From: Multifurca ochricompacta
Lineage: Eukaryota > Basidiomycota > Agaricomycetes > Russulales > Russulaceae
Reading direction: 5' to 3'
Assembly: GCA_022496185.1 (NCBI GenBank)
Contig: WTXG01000083.1
Span: forward strand, 1-64,000
Length of the DNA stretch: 64,000 nucleotides
Shown here: in pieces, positions 29,300 to 42,001 of the stretch
Position numbering within the stretch: position 1 is the first letter of the stretch
How the letters are laid out: every line of letters begins with the position of its first letter
Translations under genes and position numbers: made by a program
Notes under the pieces: generated by a model
Databases searched by the model: none
Seen by the model: only the letters and a program-made list of their open reading frames with translations
What the model was told of the DNA's origin: nothing

Positions 29300-30807
29300 A
29301 AGTGTACATGGAGCACCACCCATTACAGGTATATTCTGGGGTCTAAGATCTCTAGGCTAAAGGCCCAAGAGGTCAAATCTGGGGTTGTACAAACTGTCTA
29401 CAGGGTCTTATATACTGTATGGGGGTCTAGTTTGTAGCTAATCAGGAACAGGGTCAGAGTCCTTATCATCCAATAGCAGATAAGATGTCAAATATAGTCC
29501 ATGATAAGGATAAGCCTTATCAGAAGCATAATCATGTGGGGCAGCCCCACAGGAATCATATCAGTGTGGGAATACTCCCACAGGAGTCAGAGAAGAGGGT
29601 CAAGTGACTGATGGGTCAGATGATCTAAGGGGTCATGATCAAAGCCCAAGGTCACATGGTCAGAGGGGTCACATGGTCTGAGGTCATGTGGTCAAGGGTC
29701 ACATGACAGGTCATGGCTTTGAGTCCATTAGGGTTGCGGAAAATATTCGAGGCCGATATTTTACTGGTAATTTACAGAGGGTCTGATGGGAAGGTGGTAA
29801 TTTACTGTAATTTACCGTAAAAAATTCCATGTGATATTTTCACATGATGTTTTCAATATAATTCCATTTCCATCGAGAAGTCGTTGTCTAGGGGCTCTCC
29901 GAGAGCTTCTGGAGGGTTAGGAGCAGCCACAGAAATGTCACCTGATGGTTCATCAGAAAGAGCTGCTGCAAGACACTGAGATGACAGATCAATGGTTTGT
30001 GAGACCTCAAGAGAAAGTTCAGGACGGAATGTCTCAAGATTCGGCTCATCCAACCAACTATCATCCTCATCATAATCCGAATTCTCATCCAGTTTGCCAT
30101 CTGACTTCGAAAAGAACCTGTTCTTGAGTCAAAACTGAAGTGCAAGCTACAGAAATACTGTCCTTAAATACTGTAAAGAGCATGCTGCGCTATAGTCATA
30201 AGGATTGTATCTTAATCATAATAAATGAGTGGAATGTTAGTAATATATTACAATGCACCAGCAACACCGGTCACCTCTGATCCGGTCCGGCTTACCCTGA
30301 TCCATTCCCGGCTCAACAGCTCACTTGTATATTTAGTTTAGTTGAATTTTTGAACTCATATATTAGTCACGTGGGCACGTGACCTGGTGGTAAATTACTA
30401 TTCCCACAGCAACCCAGTAAATTACCAGTAAATTACCAGTAAATTACCGGTAAATAATGGGTTCATAAAAAAGTACCCCTTTTTTCTGCAACCCTAGAGT
30501 CCATGTCATGTGCCTACAGGTCATGTGGTCTGGAGGGGTAAATGCAAGCCAAAGTCATCTTGTGTACAGAGTCAGGTTTGGCAGGGACAGTGTCAGAGAT
30601 CCCATGGGTGTCAGCCACAGGGATAGGGTACAGATGCTGGCCAAGACAGAGGCCAAGCATCAGGGGAAAGGGGAATGCAGCCATCAGCACAGTAGCTGAA
30701 CTATCAGTGAGTCAGGTGCAGGTATCAAGGGTCAGAGGTCAAAAGGCAGAGATCAGGAGAGAGGATGGCATCAAGGAAGGGTTAGGGAAAAGAGTGGGGT
30801 TGTAACA
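29300..30807 (-). repeat. LTR-like region, minus orientation, ends unresolved, split by a hAT element
   Basis: Right end TGTAACA at 30801-30807 (minus strand TGTTACAACCCC); TATATAAGACCC on the minus strand near 29415. It is CACATG-rich at 29600-29720, like the neighbouring LTR. The left boundary could not be fixed and no target duplication was found, so the call is tentative. Confidence 0.35.
29729..30496. mobile_element. Non-autonomous hAT-type DNA transposon (8-bp TSD GAGTCCAT)
   Basis: 768 bp bounded by terminal inverted repeats TAGGGTTGCGGAAAA and TTTTTCTGCAACCCTA, flanked by GAGTCCAT at 29721-29728 and 30497-30504. An eight-base duplication and a TA-G-G start are hAT hallmarks. Both subterminal zones carry repeats of GGTAATTTAC / GTAAATTACC, likely transposase sites: three or four on the left to about 29820, four on the right from 30390. 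A 66-codon minus frame (30053-29853) is too short for a transposase and may be a remnant. Confidence 0.85.
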
Positions 30808-30888
30808 CATGTCCCTGTAGACATGGCATCTCCTGTACCATCCCCACAGTAGTTACATTGTACCCTGATGTAGCCACACAATTGGGCT

Positions 30889-31056
30889 GAGTCCTGCAAG
30901 CACATCAATAAAGTCAAGTTCAAAAAAAAAAAAAAAAGACCTGAACTGCAAATAAACTAGATCCAAAAAAAAATACCTAGATCCTGAAAATGTAACAAGA
31001 GCCCTCTGTCTAACACCTTGCAAGTGTGTAATAAAGTTAATTTCAAAAAAAATTCT
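30889..31056 (+). repeat. Two poly(A)-tailed retroposon-like 3' ends
   Basis: ACATCAATAAAGTCAAGTTC is followed by A16 (about 30922-30937). A second similar end, GTGTAATAAAGTTAATTTC plus A8, lies about 110 bp on. AATAAA just before a poly(A) run at a junction is what LINE/SINE or mRNA-derived insertions leave. No body sequence is recognised. Confidence 0.4.
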
Positions 31057-31109
31057 AAGGACTCAAATGCTCACTGCGTTGCTGCGGAATTTTAGCAATT
31101 AAGAGCACC

Positions 31110-33318
31110 TTGGATCTTATCCCCGCAACGTCGAGTGAGCAAGCAACAGAAGCATTGTTTGTGGCTAGCATGGAGTTAGCGTGGAAAAGCAAAGCTTACA
31201 TAATTATAATATATGCGTTGTTATTTTTGACACGAGTAATAATTCCACTTTATCTTGCAGGCAGCGGCTTTTCTTCTTCCGTTGATTCTAGGAATCGAAG
31301 CTATTTATTTTTTGACAGCGAACACTAGTGGAGCTGCCAATATACCGTTGGGACCGTGGACAGTAGTGGACGCCCCTACAGGGTTAACACGAAACGAGCT
31401 ACAACCGTGACTCTTGTCCTGGATCCCAAGCTAATCCCTACCCACCTTAATCCCCCAATATTAGTCCCGCTCCCGCTCCTGCTCTCCCTTCTTCGTCTCC
31501 TGCCATGCTCTTGTGGCTCCTTCTGCCTGCAGGACTCGGATACCCATACTAGTCTACCCATTTTCCATACCGCAGACCCAATGTCATGCCCTGGTCCCTC
31601 GACACCATAACGGTGGGCAGCCTCGAGTGACTCCGATAAGTGCAGGTAGCTAATGTAACACATTGGTTCTATATAAACCTGCCAACATGCCGTCAACAAT
31701 GCCCATTTCATGGGCGGGGCAGCTTGTTTGTCAAGATAACTCAATTTTGGGGACGGCAATAACCCTCTGGTACAAACCGAGTCGCCCTTTTCCTCTTCTA
31801 CTTGCTTCTTAATGCCTCTCACGTCCCTCAATCCGAAGCCCATCTCTTTCGCCTTGTTTTTTACGCGAGGCGCTTCGACATTCCATTTCTATGCGCAGAA
31901 AAATGTTCCTTACGTACCTCATGTAGCCGCCGTGACTTCTCCTTATAACGTGCTCTTAGGCCGGGAGGGGAGGGGGTGACCCACACGTAAATACTCCGCA
32001 TTGTTTTTTCTAACGGTCACGTAAGGTATAAGTGTTGAAATTCCATGAAAGTGGGATGATACACAATTGATGCGTCGTCGCACAACGGAAGCATGTCAAT
32101 TGATCAGATCCACGGGATATCTAGCCAAAGGAGCATTCCAAGGTCGTCTGGTGGGGAAGATCTGTGCGTCGCCAAGTGGGTAACGAGATTCTTACTTACA
32201 GATAGTTGAGTTATTCCTATACATATTCATAGCGCCCCCCGCCGCGTTGCCAAATTGCTCTCACTACATCCCTCACTGACATGGCTGTGGTTGTCCGTTA
32301 GGCGGGCCTGTGAACTCGGTAGTAAAGACGGTTCTTGACACCGGAAAAGCCGACAAACTGGAAAAAAAGAATTTGAATAGGTGTTATAGAGTTTGCCTAA
32401 AGCTCCTGACCGGTTTTCATTTTCTCCGGTTCGCTTCCAGAGGTTGGATAGTCGGGATGCTCAAGTTTCAATCAGATGTGGGCAAAGGGACTCACAGTGG
32501 TCAGAAAAAGTTTGAATAATGCCCGCGGACCAGAATGGAGACTTCATCGTTCAATAAAGTTGGTAATGTGTTCCGTCATCAGGAGTGTACTATTTCAATT
32601 AAGATAGAACGAAAGAGTCCATGCAGCGGTGTCCAATATGCTCCCCCTGGGGGCATCATAATCATACAGTTGTATATACCTCCAATTTGTTCTCACACAC
32701 GCAGTCTACGATCGCGGAAGCGATGTGCGAAGCTCATAGCGCTTAAAAAAAAGGGTATAGTTAATAGTAGTAGTATCACAGCATCATTTGGGTTGTTGGG
32801 AACTATTATGTGTTGTACGATCGCGAGACCATATGAATTTGAAGCGGAGAGAGATTCTGCGAGAGAGAGGAAGAGAGAAGGAAGGGTTCGATGATAACAC
32901 TGAGACAGACAAATAGCCTTGCAAGTCTTGTTAGAAAGGGTGGTTTCTCGGACACTAGGTAGTATTACTTATCCAATTAAAACTGCACTCAACACCACAT
33001 CTCGAGCAAAACCAACAGGCATTTTCATCTAATCTTGTTTTTGTGACACAAGAGGGAGAGATGAAAGTGAAAACAGAAGGGCCATCATGAAAATGTTAAG
33101 CCAGGATGCTGGAATGATAGCTCATATGAGCAGTCATCACACTTAAATAGTATTACAATGCATACAGTATTGATTACAATAAAGTTACTGTTGATCTGAA
33201 ATCAGAATTCTCCTAGGAACTAAAAAGTATATAAATACTTATGTAGAAAAAAATTAGGAAAGAGGGAGACACCGTGCTCCGAGTCCCAAGGTGATCCTTG
33301 TGAAGAGACCTGGATGGG
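31110..33318. other. Intergenic, no gene recognised
   Basis: Only short frames in every direction. A 155-codon minus frame (31843-31376) has Arg-rich low-complexity composition and no intron context, so it is not called. AT-rich with a few purine runs; nothing further seen. Confidence 0.4.
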
Positions 33319-33323
33319 GTGTT

Positions 33324-33600
33324 TGTTACGTTCGAAGCTCGATCGTCTGGTCTCAAAAAAGAAGTTCGGGTGTTTATATGTTCAAAGAAAAGAAATGGAT
33401 TCCTGGATCTAAGGAGCTTCGTAGAGAATAAGGAGCTCAAGACTGTAGAACTATCGAAATACTAGACAAGCTTATATACGATGAAAAGGTATGGACGTCA
33501 TAGCATTTAAGGGCGCTACCACGGTCGAGACGAGTGGAGAAAGATGGAACAAGGAAAGAGAAAAAGAAAAAGAATGACATTATGTCGTACAAACGTAACA
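33324..33600 (-). repeat. Short solo LTR (TSD GTGTT)
   Basis: 277 bp with ends TGTTACGTTCG / AAACGTAACA, flanked by GTGTT at 33319-33323 and 33601-33605. TATATAAGC lies on the minus strand near 33475. The same TGTTAC/GTAACA ends and 5-bp duplication as elements 1 and 2 suggest a related chromovirus. Confidence 0.85.
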
Positions 33601-33605
33601 GTGTT

Positions 33606-34004
33606 CGCCACACACAGGGAGACGTGTCAAAGTCAACCGTATCGGATTTAAAATCATCGTGACTAATTTAAAGTCGAGCTTTAAAGGCAAGGCAAGTTTG
33701 TAGGCGCTCGTACTATCGTCTACATCACTTGGGTCATCGTACGGTATATGAATCAAAATGCGGCTTAGACAAGAGACAAGAGCAACACAGAAAGCATAAA
33801 ATGGGATGAGAAGAGACTATGATTGTGGATGTCATCAAGAGCTGAGAAGCGCAAGAGGGAAAAGGGAAAGAAAAAGGAAAGGTTTAGGGTTGAAATGGAG
33901 GGTAGAGAAGACGTTTAACGTCGACGAATGGGGGTATGGCTTAACATGGGCGCTCTGGTGGCTTGGCGCGGCCATCCACCCGCGCTTTCTCTTTCTCCTT
34001 TCAC
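33606..34004. other. Intergenic, 3' flank of the DUF6535 gene
   Basis: Purine-rich on the + strand (GGGAAAAGGGAAAGAAAAAGG near 33855). No gene seen. Confidence 0.4.
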
Positions 34005-34913
34005 CTACTCCTTATGCGGTTTCTCGAGGTCAATAACCATTCGCGTCTCCAACGCTTCGTCGACGATTCCACGATCATAACCTCGCCTGAAACGGTTCCA
34101 ATGGTCCTTGAAAGATTCCACAAAACAAAGGAGGATCGATACGAAGGCCATCGAAAAGTGCCAGTAATACCAACCGACTGTGGAAATTGGAGTGCTAAAT
34201 GGGCAGGTTCGATCGACCCAAGGAGCGATGGTCAAAAAAAAGTACCCCGATCCAAGGGCTCCCTCGAAAATGGCGAGAAAGTAGAACACAGTCTTGCTGA
34301 TCGGGTAAAAGAAAAAGAGAAGGCCCAAGGCGAAGAAAAACACTGAGACGTGGAGGAATGTTGGAGGTACCTCAACTGCAATGTGCATATAGTACCTCCG
34401 GACGCCGAGGAGCAAAAACGAACGGACTTTGGCCTTGTCTTCCGGCTTGTCTGACATGCGGGACACGGTCATATATCTGCGGGCGTACTGCTTCAATAAC
34501 GTTGCAGTCATGGCAGATGAGATGCTAAGCCCCAGGCTCAGCAGCCACATGATATTGCAACTGACAAAGAAGAAACTGGGAGAAAAGGGTGGGATGGGGA
34601 ATGGTGGGACCTGCGTGCCATTCTCGGAGCCAGACACTTGTTGGGAAAGATCCGCGAGAAGGCCTGTAGTCTGGTCGCCCGAATCAGGAGACAATCTTTT
34701 GTAGCTTTCAATGATAGCCGCTGTGGAAATAGCTGAGAAAAGACCAGTCTTCGATTTTGTCAGTGCGTTAGTAAATAAAATGAGTAGTAAATAAAATGAG
34801 TAATTTAGCACTTACAAATACAAGGACACCGTCTGCGTCGTCTTTCCAGATGCTAGTCATGCGTTCATCGTATTCATCTGCCCGTTTCATCCACTCAGAC
34901 CAGGTTTGGTCTC
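34005..34913 (-). CDS. DUF6535-family membrane protein (5' exons not resolved)
   Basis: Two exons are clear: 34913-34816 and 34748-34005, with a 67-bp intron 34815-34749 (GTAAGT donor, CTAAC branch site). The first ends W..DDADGVLVF and joins TGLFSAISTAAIIESYKRL, the typical start of the domain. Next come LLADLSQQV, a helix (NIMWLLSLGLSISSAMTATLL), the QYARRYM motif, KAKVRSFLLLGV and two strong membrane helices (about 34460-34230). The stop is at 34005. The family is expanded in agaricomycetes and its role is unknown. An upstream exon between 34950 and 35420 is likely but the start codon is uncertain. The intron holds a tandem copy of TAAATAAAATGAGTA. Confidence 0.7.
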
Positions 34914-35279
34914 CTATGATGGAGAAAGCCAATAAGTAGGGTGACATGACCATCTATCCAGCGGCGTACCGTCTCCAGGGTTTGGTGAATTGGGTTGAGA
35001 TGGCTTACTCGACGAAGTATATGCGGAATACATTTCGTTGTGCACCAGTAATTCCGATATGAAGGGAGAAAGAAAGAGACGAAGTGACTTTGGGATGTGA
35101 GGTACTTTGAATGCGCATACCCACCTCTTATCATGATATATGGTGACCAAATGGATAGTGTGATAACTAAAAATAATAACAACATAAGAAGTTGTCGAGA
35201 AGGATTTCGAGGGTTGATGGCACCACGCTGGATCAACATGGCTGAATCCTACGCGGATCCATAAACGCCCTCTATCGCG

Positions 35280-37250
35280 GACTCAGTTTACATTAATCTT
35301 TGGCAAATTAACAATATTAAACGTACATGCTGGTCGTTGAGCGGAGTGCTCGCTTTTTCTCTTTCTACCATAAGTCTCAACCAAGCAGCTGGCATCTTGC
35401 TTGACCTCCGGCTCATTAGTAGCTGATCCAGGAGTAGTCTCGTCCTTATTCCCCACCTTAAATTTGCGGATTTTTTCTTTAAAAAGTTATTAGGAGGTGG
35501 CTAGAGAGTCGACATGTATTAAAGACATGAAGTGAACTTGAGGCACGTAGCGCGGCGCGGACAGATCGAGAGAAACAACACGAACAAACAATAAATAAAT
35601 GGAGGTGCACGATCGGTGGGTGGTGAGGCGGACATGCTCCGTAACAGCAACTCCGTTCTCCACTTTCTTTTTTAGGGATTATTGTTCGCCGTGCTGTTTT
35701 CATTTCTTGGTTTACCAGGTAGTATTCTGCGATGTGAGATGGTGCAGAGGTAATCAGTTATCCCATAAGTCCATACCATCATCCTTACATGTCATACGAC
35801 AGCAGATGATACATCCTACTCTGTCATCATCATCAAGGAAAAACTCACAACTCGCATCGGGTGAGTGTGTCGAACATTGTCTTTTTTTTTCGCCTGGAGA
35901 CCTGATTGGCATTAGGAGTCAATAAGTCAATGCATAGTACATGAGGCAATGTATACCCGATAGCCCCCACCATCAAGCACAGTAATATAACTAATCTTAG
36001 CAACTATATGATGCTTCGAGGGGTTCTCACGGAATGCACACAACTTGTTTGCAATCCTACCTCTCTGGGCCTAAACTATGCTGCCCAACAACACCGCTTA
36101 CCCTCCTGCTGCACGTGTATATTCTGCATAAACTGCAGTCACGACAGACGTTCAATTCACACGCTGGACCAAAACTGACTACCTGACTACCATCGTGGTG
36201 CCCAACTATCTCTGAAACGAAAAGGCCGGAAGGCCGAACGGATGCGGAAGGGAGGGAGGGGAGGGGGGGGTTGTCAATTACATGTGCTCATTGATGTCAT
36301 TTGGCTATATCACACCACTGCTGACCTGACTATGGCTGCCGCGATGCTTGCTGAAATGACAATGGCAATGGCAATTGATTTTGTATCCAAATAGCAAATG
36401 ACTTCAACAAACACCTCAACTGAATCATTACCAGTACGTACTACTAGTCTAATTCTTCGCAAGTTATTCATATTACTCGTAATAGTTTTTTTTTTTTTAA
36501 AAAAAAAAGAAAAATGGATACGATCGGAAACAGCCCAACCAAAAAGATAGTCGCTCTGCTGCTAAAGCTCGTACGTAGTTCGATGACCCCTTTACAGACT
36601 CACCCTTGGCACACAGCAAAAAAAAAAAGAGCTTATTACGGAATACGTGCCATGCAAAAATGGGGAAAAAGGGAGAGATAAAAAAGAAAAACAGGATGAA
36701 TAGGGAAGTGGTGAAGTCATAGAAAGGAAACGTAACACTTTCATGCACACATAACTTAGACAACAAGACAACAACACGCCCGCGAACTGTTTTCTTCCCT
36801 TGAAGGAAGAAGTCGAAAACATGATGACGATGACGATAAACCCATTCCGATAGTTTTTTTGTCTCGTCTTGACTTTCATGTCATTCTGATTGAAACTTCT
36901 CGACAACTCGACACTGCTGATTAAAAAAGAAAAAAAATCAAAGGGCGCGGCGGTGATCACGTGTTAACGAAACAACCAGATTAGTAAGTGACCCTGTTAC
37001 CCAGTATAAGTGGGGTCACATGAGATGTTTTTTTTTGAAATTGATTCTATTTGCGCTTTAGGGCCAATGCCCAAATCGCGAGGCTACTACTGACTACTGT
37101 ATGGAGCACATGTGGAGCGTTGAAGTTAATCACAACAAGAGAAAAACCCAACAGGGGGAAAACAGATTCAAGTGAGGGAGTGGGATGTGTGAAAGGAAGG
37201 GGGTAGAGAGCACAATGCAAAAAAGAGAATCGGGTAAAGACTGGCAAAGA
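35280..37250. other. Intergenic, no gene recognised
   Basis: About 2 kb without a convincing frame. It may hold the promoter of the minus-strand DUF6535 gene at its left end. A T-run followed directly by an A-run (about 36486-36508) makes a perfect homopolymer palindrome. Several other A runs occur. Confidence 0.4.
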
Positions 37251-37259
37251 TATTTTTAC

Positions 37260-39330
37260 CTAAGACCCCCGACTCGACCTAATCCGGCTCGCGAGGTCGC
37301 TCCGACGAAAACGGCCTTGTGAAGGCCCGCGTGTAAACGTAAGCAAGTCCTCGACGTAAGGCTTGCGGTTAAAGAGGATGCGCCACTGAGGGGGGTCCCC
37401 AGGAAGGAGATGCAGGTCCTGGCGGCGGGCGGAGTAGAGGGGCCACATGGATGTTGCTTTGCCTCCGTTGCGCGCGAGACTCACACAAAAATCACTTTTC
37501 ACAGGGAACACCAATGCCCCGAGGAAGTGAGGGTGTGCGGAGCCAATCCGCGGTGAGTGCGAAGCAAAGTGTTCCCGAGACGATAGAGGTAGAAAGATTA
37601 AGAGAGCGATGAAGGAGTCCCAGAGATAACTAAGACTTTGAAGGAGCATGTAGCGTGCTTGAACTGATGCGAATCTACTGCTTGCTGGTTCTGTTTGACC
37701 TTGAGCTCGATGTCGTCAAGAAGTTCTTTAGCACACCAAAAAAAAGAAAGATAAAGAGGGAGAGAAATGTCATTTGTTTTCTGCTTCTGGTGGCTCACTG
37801 GCTGGTCTACTACAAGCATTGTATGTACCTTTATATACTTGCAGAGAGACTTAGTTGTGAAGCAGAAAGAGGGTGAAATAGGATTGAAAGGAGACAAGTG
37901 AGATGATGCCAGGCAATAAAGGCGGAGATGATGTAGACGGAGAGGTAGAGAAACGGTGTAAGGAATGGACGGGCATGCGGCCCGGAATGCAAATGTACTG
38001 ATTACTGATAAAAGATATACTGATAAAGATATATGACACTAGATCGTAAGTGCTCTAATTCAGGGTTTTGCAATGAAAGAAAGAAGCGATAACTAGAGGT
38101 TTCGTGCTCAACGCCCGAGCCATCCTTACAAGGGTGTTATAGATTGAGAAGCTAAATCAAACGAGGCTAGACAGTAGATCGTTCTACCACAAGTAGAAGT
38201 GGGTTGAGGGTTGAGGTTGATGAAGTAGCGCCTTCTTGCTAACATACCCGCCGAGACATCACGGAAAGTTTGGGGGAGGTACACCACTGGACAAGCTGTA
38301 TATCTTTCAAGATTGTAGTTGCAATCGAAGAAGTGGGAGTTCCCAGCCAGGCAGCCGCCCGCTCTCAGGGAACAAGACAACAGGTGCCGTAACCTTTCCG
38401 CGCTCTTCTAGCTTGGGGGATTGGAAGGGGATTAGACGTCTCAGAAAAACATAGCTCCCTCTATAGGAATCTCGTGTAGGCATTCTATTCTTGCTCTCTA
38501 GTCCAGACCCTCTCCCACCGACAAACTGGCAGTGGGCAGTTGGCACCAGCTGTGGATCAAATCGAACTGATTATGGCAAAAAACTTTTGTTCTTTTTCAA
38601 CGCTCAAACTTTTTGAAATAAGGAAATATGCGGGAGGATTAAACCAAAACGGGCCAATAAGATTTCCGTGTCCATAAAGTTCTCTTGAAAAGTTCTGAGA
38701 TCGAGAACGGCCCGACGTAGATGGGAACCATTGATGGATACACTGGTATTCCTTTGGGCTTGGTAGTTTCTCGACAAAAGCATCCCCGGCCTTGGGGGTC
38801 GGACAAAAATATAGATCTGCCAGTGAAACGTATGCTTTGATTCGCAACCCGGCCCAGAGGACAATCCACTAGTATTTGAGTCACAGTCCATTGGAAAGAT
38901 GCCATACGAACGTTTATCATTACTTGAACAACGCAACCAAACATGAATAAATTTGAACCTTGTGAGTAACCTTTCGCGCCTTCCACGAGATGGGTTTCTC
39001 GTAACCTTTTTGTCCAACACTCGGCCACCGCGTGATCGCAGTATCGTAATCAAAAACTGACTGATTCGGAAATCCCGTGACCTTCATACTCAATGTCCAA
39101 GATCCAAGTTTGTAGCACCGAGCTATTGGACTGGGAAAGCGACCAAGAGTTCCATTCCTGCCACAGCAGAATCCCAGCATCTGTTGGCGCAATCACTATG
39201 TGCGGTAATCGACGTCCGTTTGTTCGTTTACCGGCAGACTGGTCTGGCGTGCCTTATGCCAGGTCAGTCACGCTACGGTGTCCCAGATTCAATCCATACA
39301 AATATGAGTCATAGACACCATCGTCACCTT
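37260..39330 (-). other. Possible decayed gene cut by a solo LTR
   Basis: On the minus strand coding-like segments (39192-38920, 38847-38557, 38380-38135, then 37530-37260 beyond the LTR) run in different frames without matching splice sites. The last, GC-rich segment ends with a stop at 37260. No family was recognised. Either an old gene destroyed by the LTR and indels, or a multi-exon gene I cannot assemble. Confidence 0.25.
37534..38130 (-). repeat. Solo LTR, element 4 family (TSD AGGG)
   Basis: 597 bp, + strand TGTGCGGAGCC...CCTTACA, flanked by AGGG at 37530-37533 and 38131-38134. It aligns at both ends and over the TATA box with the LTR at 27035-27740. Minus orientation, about 1.3 kb upstream of the laccase start. 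Confidence 0.92.
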
Positions 39331-39470
39331 CTGCGGTTCTAACGGGAGAAGACTGTCTCATGGGCGGATATTTCATTGCATAAAATGCCTCGAAATATGT
39401 CTTGCCTTTATTAGCCTTCTAAGGCCTTTGATACCCTCGTTCAACACCTCTCCTATCATCTATTTGCCAC

Positions 39471-42001
39471 ATGCTTCGGCCTCTCTGTTTTTTTGCGCTC
39501 CTCCCTGTTATATTTGAGAGGGCTTTGGCTGCAGTTGGTCCCAGTACAATCCTTCCAATCGTCAACAGCGAAATATCCCCAGATGGGTTTCTACGCTCGT
39601 GAGTCATTCATCGTCTGCGCTGACGAAACAAACCCTAAGGCAGTACTCGTCTGTAGTGCCGTCCTCGCCGACGGTGTCTTCCCTGGTCCATTGATCCAGG
39701 GGACCAAGGTAAACATCCCAAAGCTCGTTCTTGTAGCTGCTGATTTTTGACGCCTCTCTCGCCAGGGCAATGACTTTTCAATCACCGTCGTTGATCTGTT
39801 GACAGATGACTCCATGGACCTGCAGACTTCTATTGTGGGGAATCGCATTCTCTTTTCGGCTCGCGTGAAAAGTTAAATGTTTATATTCTGCAGCATTGGC
39901 ACGGTATCTTTCAGAAGCATACCAACTACGTCGACGGTCCTGCCTTTGTCACTCAGTGCCCAATTGTACCGTTCAGGGATTTTCTCTATAAATTCAATGC
40001 GTTAGAGCAGGCGGTATTGCATCGTACTCTATTCGCAAGATATCTACTAACTACTTTTACTACTATTTCAGGGCACATACTGGTACCATAGTCACTTCGA
40101 AGCTCAATACTGTGATGGTTTGCGTGGACCTTTGGTCATTTATGATCCGGATGACCCCCACGCTGATCTGTATGATGTTGACGACGGTGAGGTGAATACT
40201 AAATTCTAAAAGGGCTCTCGTTAGACCTCTTACTTTCAGAGGACACTGTTATTACCCTTGCCGATTGGTACCACTTCATCTCGAAGGTGGCGCCATTGGC
40301 TCCGTAAGTGTTTTACACCTTGGTAGTTTGCCAAAGCTGAGAATCTTGAAGGGTATTCAACTCTACCCTGATTAACGGCCAAGGTCGTTATGCCGGCGGC
40401 CCTAGCGCTCCCCTTGCTGTCGTGAATGTTGTGCGCGGCAAGCGGTTAGTCTTCCGCTTGTATATAGAAGTTGAACCAAAACATAACGCGTCGCGCCATA
40501 ACAGCTACCGACTCCGCCTTGTATCCATCTCTTGCGATCCCAATTTCACTTTCTCGATTGACGGCCATCAACTAACCATCATCGAGGTCGACGGTAACAA
40601 CGTTCAGCCTCTGATTGTTGATTCGCTCCAGATATTTGCTGGTAAGCGAGGCCAGTATGAATTGTCACTATATTGACTAACGCTTGATGAATAGGTCAAC
40701 GCTACTCGGTTGTCGTAAGGTGATTTTGTTGATCTTCTTGATGGTGCCTCACCTTTGTATCGTTTTACAGCTCAGCGCAACTCAGCCGATTGGAAATTAC
40801 TGTAAGGTTTTCTCCTCTGTGCTATACTTGGTAACTTAATTCAAATGCGCGCAGGGATTCGTGCCCTATCCAATTTATTAGACAAGAGCTATGCCAACTT
40901 CACCAACGTAGCCATCCTTCGATATTTTGGAGCCTTTCCCATAAATCCATCGCCTGATCCTAATGTGAACATCCCGACAAGTGTGCTTCCACTCGTCGAG
41001 ACAAATCTCCACGTAGGTCCCATATGACTATCTTCATTTATGCAGCTCACGTTTACATGCCCAGCCACTTGTTCCTACACCTGTTGTGAGTACTTTGATC
41101 GTTCACACTCATGTGTTATAGTAACTTACAAAAACTGAAATCGTATCTCAGCCCGGAAAACCCTTCTCTGGCGGGGCCGACATCAACATAAACTTGGTGG
41201 TCACACCCGTAAGCAACGTCTCATTCTATTGCAATGCATGTTGGGATCATCCGAAAAAAAAAAATTAGACCAGTGACCTCAAACAAATCCTCGTTAATGA
41301 CGTTTCCTTTGAATCCCCAACTGTTCCTGCCCTGCTCCAGATTATGAGCGGTGTACAGAACGCGTCGGACCTCCTTCCTGCTGGCAGCATCTACGGGCTC
41401 GAACCCAACAAGAGCGTCGAGATAACTCTTCCTGCCGGTGTCCCCGGCGGCCCTGTGAGTCTTCTGCACGCAACCGTCAAGTCTGCGACCCGTGGTTCAC
41501 TGATGCATGACATTCTGATGTTTTGCTCTTTTTTTTGCTGCTACTTTATAGCACCCCATCCACTTGCATGGTCACCCGTTTCATGTCGTTCGTGGCGCGG
41601 GAAACTCCACGTACAACTTTGTCGACCCTGTGATTCGCGATGTCGTGAGCATGGGCAAAACGGGCGATAACCTCACGATCCGGTTTTTCACGGATAACCC
41701 CGGCCCGTGGTTTCTTCATTGCCACATCGACTGGCACTTGACAAAGTGAGTCCTTCGGTGCCCTTGTCCGACGCCCCATGTGGTTGATATCCCGGCGTGT
41801 ATTAGGGGCTTCGCCGTGGTGTTTGCGGAGGACGTCCCTGAGGTATCAGCCCAGGATATGACGACCAGTAAGTTCGAACGAGGCCCAAATACCTGATTTT
41901 GCCTGAGGACTTACCGGAACATCTTCTTTTCCTTAGCTGCTTGGGACAACCTTTGCCCAATCTATGATGGATTCATAAACCCAGCCTTATCCCGAGCCTA
42001 A
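39471..42001 (+). CDS. Laccase (secreted multicopper oxidase), 17 exons, complete
   Basis: Exons: 39471-39598, 39657-39708, 39766-39834, 39894-40013, 40072-40186, 40240-40303, 40352-40444, 40505-40641, 40695-40714, 40771-40801, 40855-41012, 41065-41085, 41152-41208, 41269-41454, 41552-41745, 41806-41867, 41937-42001. Every junction has GT/AG and phase agrees; total 1572 bp, 523 residues, the family's usual size. Signal peptide of about 20 residues ends ...ERALA. Copper ligands: [17 protein letters not shown] and HCHIDWHL, followed by Gly-Phe, where Phe is the axial position typical of high-potential laccases. It oxidises phenols and aromatic amines outside the cell, reducing O2 to water. Two micro-exons of 20 and 21 bp occur. 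No frame damage. Confidence 0.95.

Noticed and set aside
31376..31843. 155-codon minus frame
   Set aside because: Arg-rich low-complexity end, no domain, no splice context, and a competing + frame of equal quality.
36486..36508. T-run/A-run palindrome as a terminator or replication origin
   Set aside because: Simple homopolymer sequence with no supporting context.
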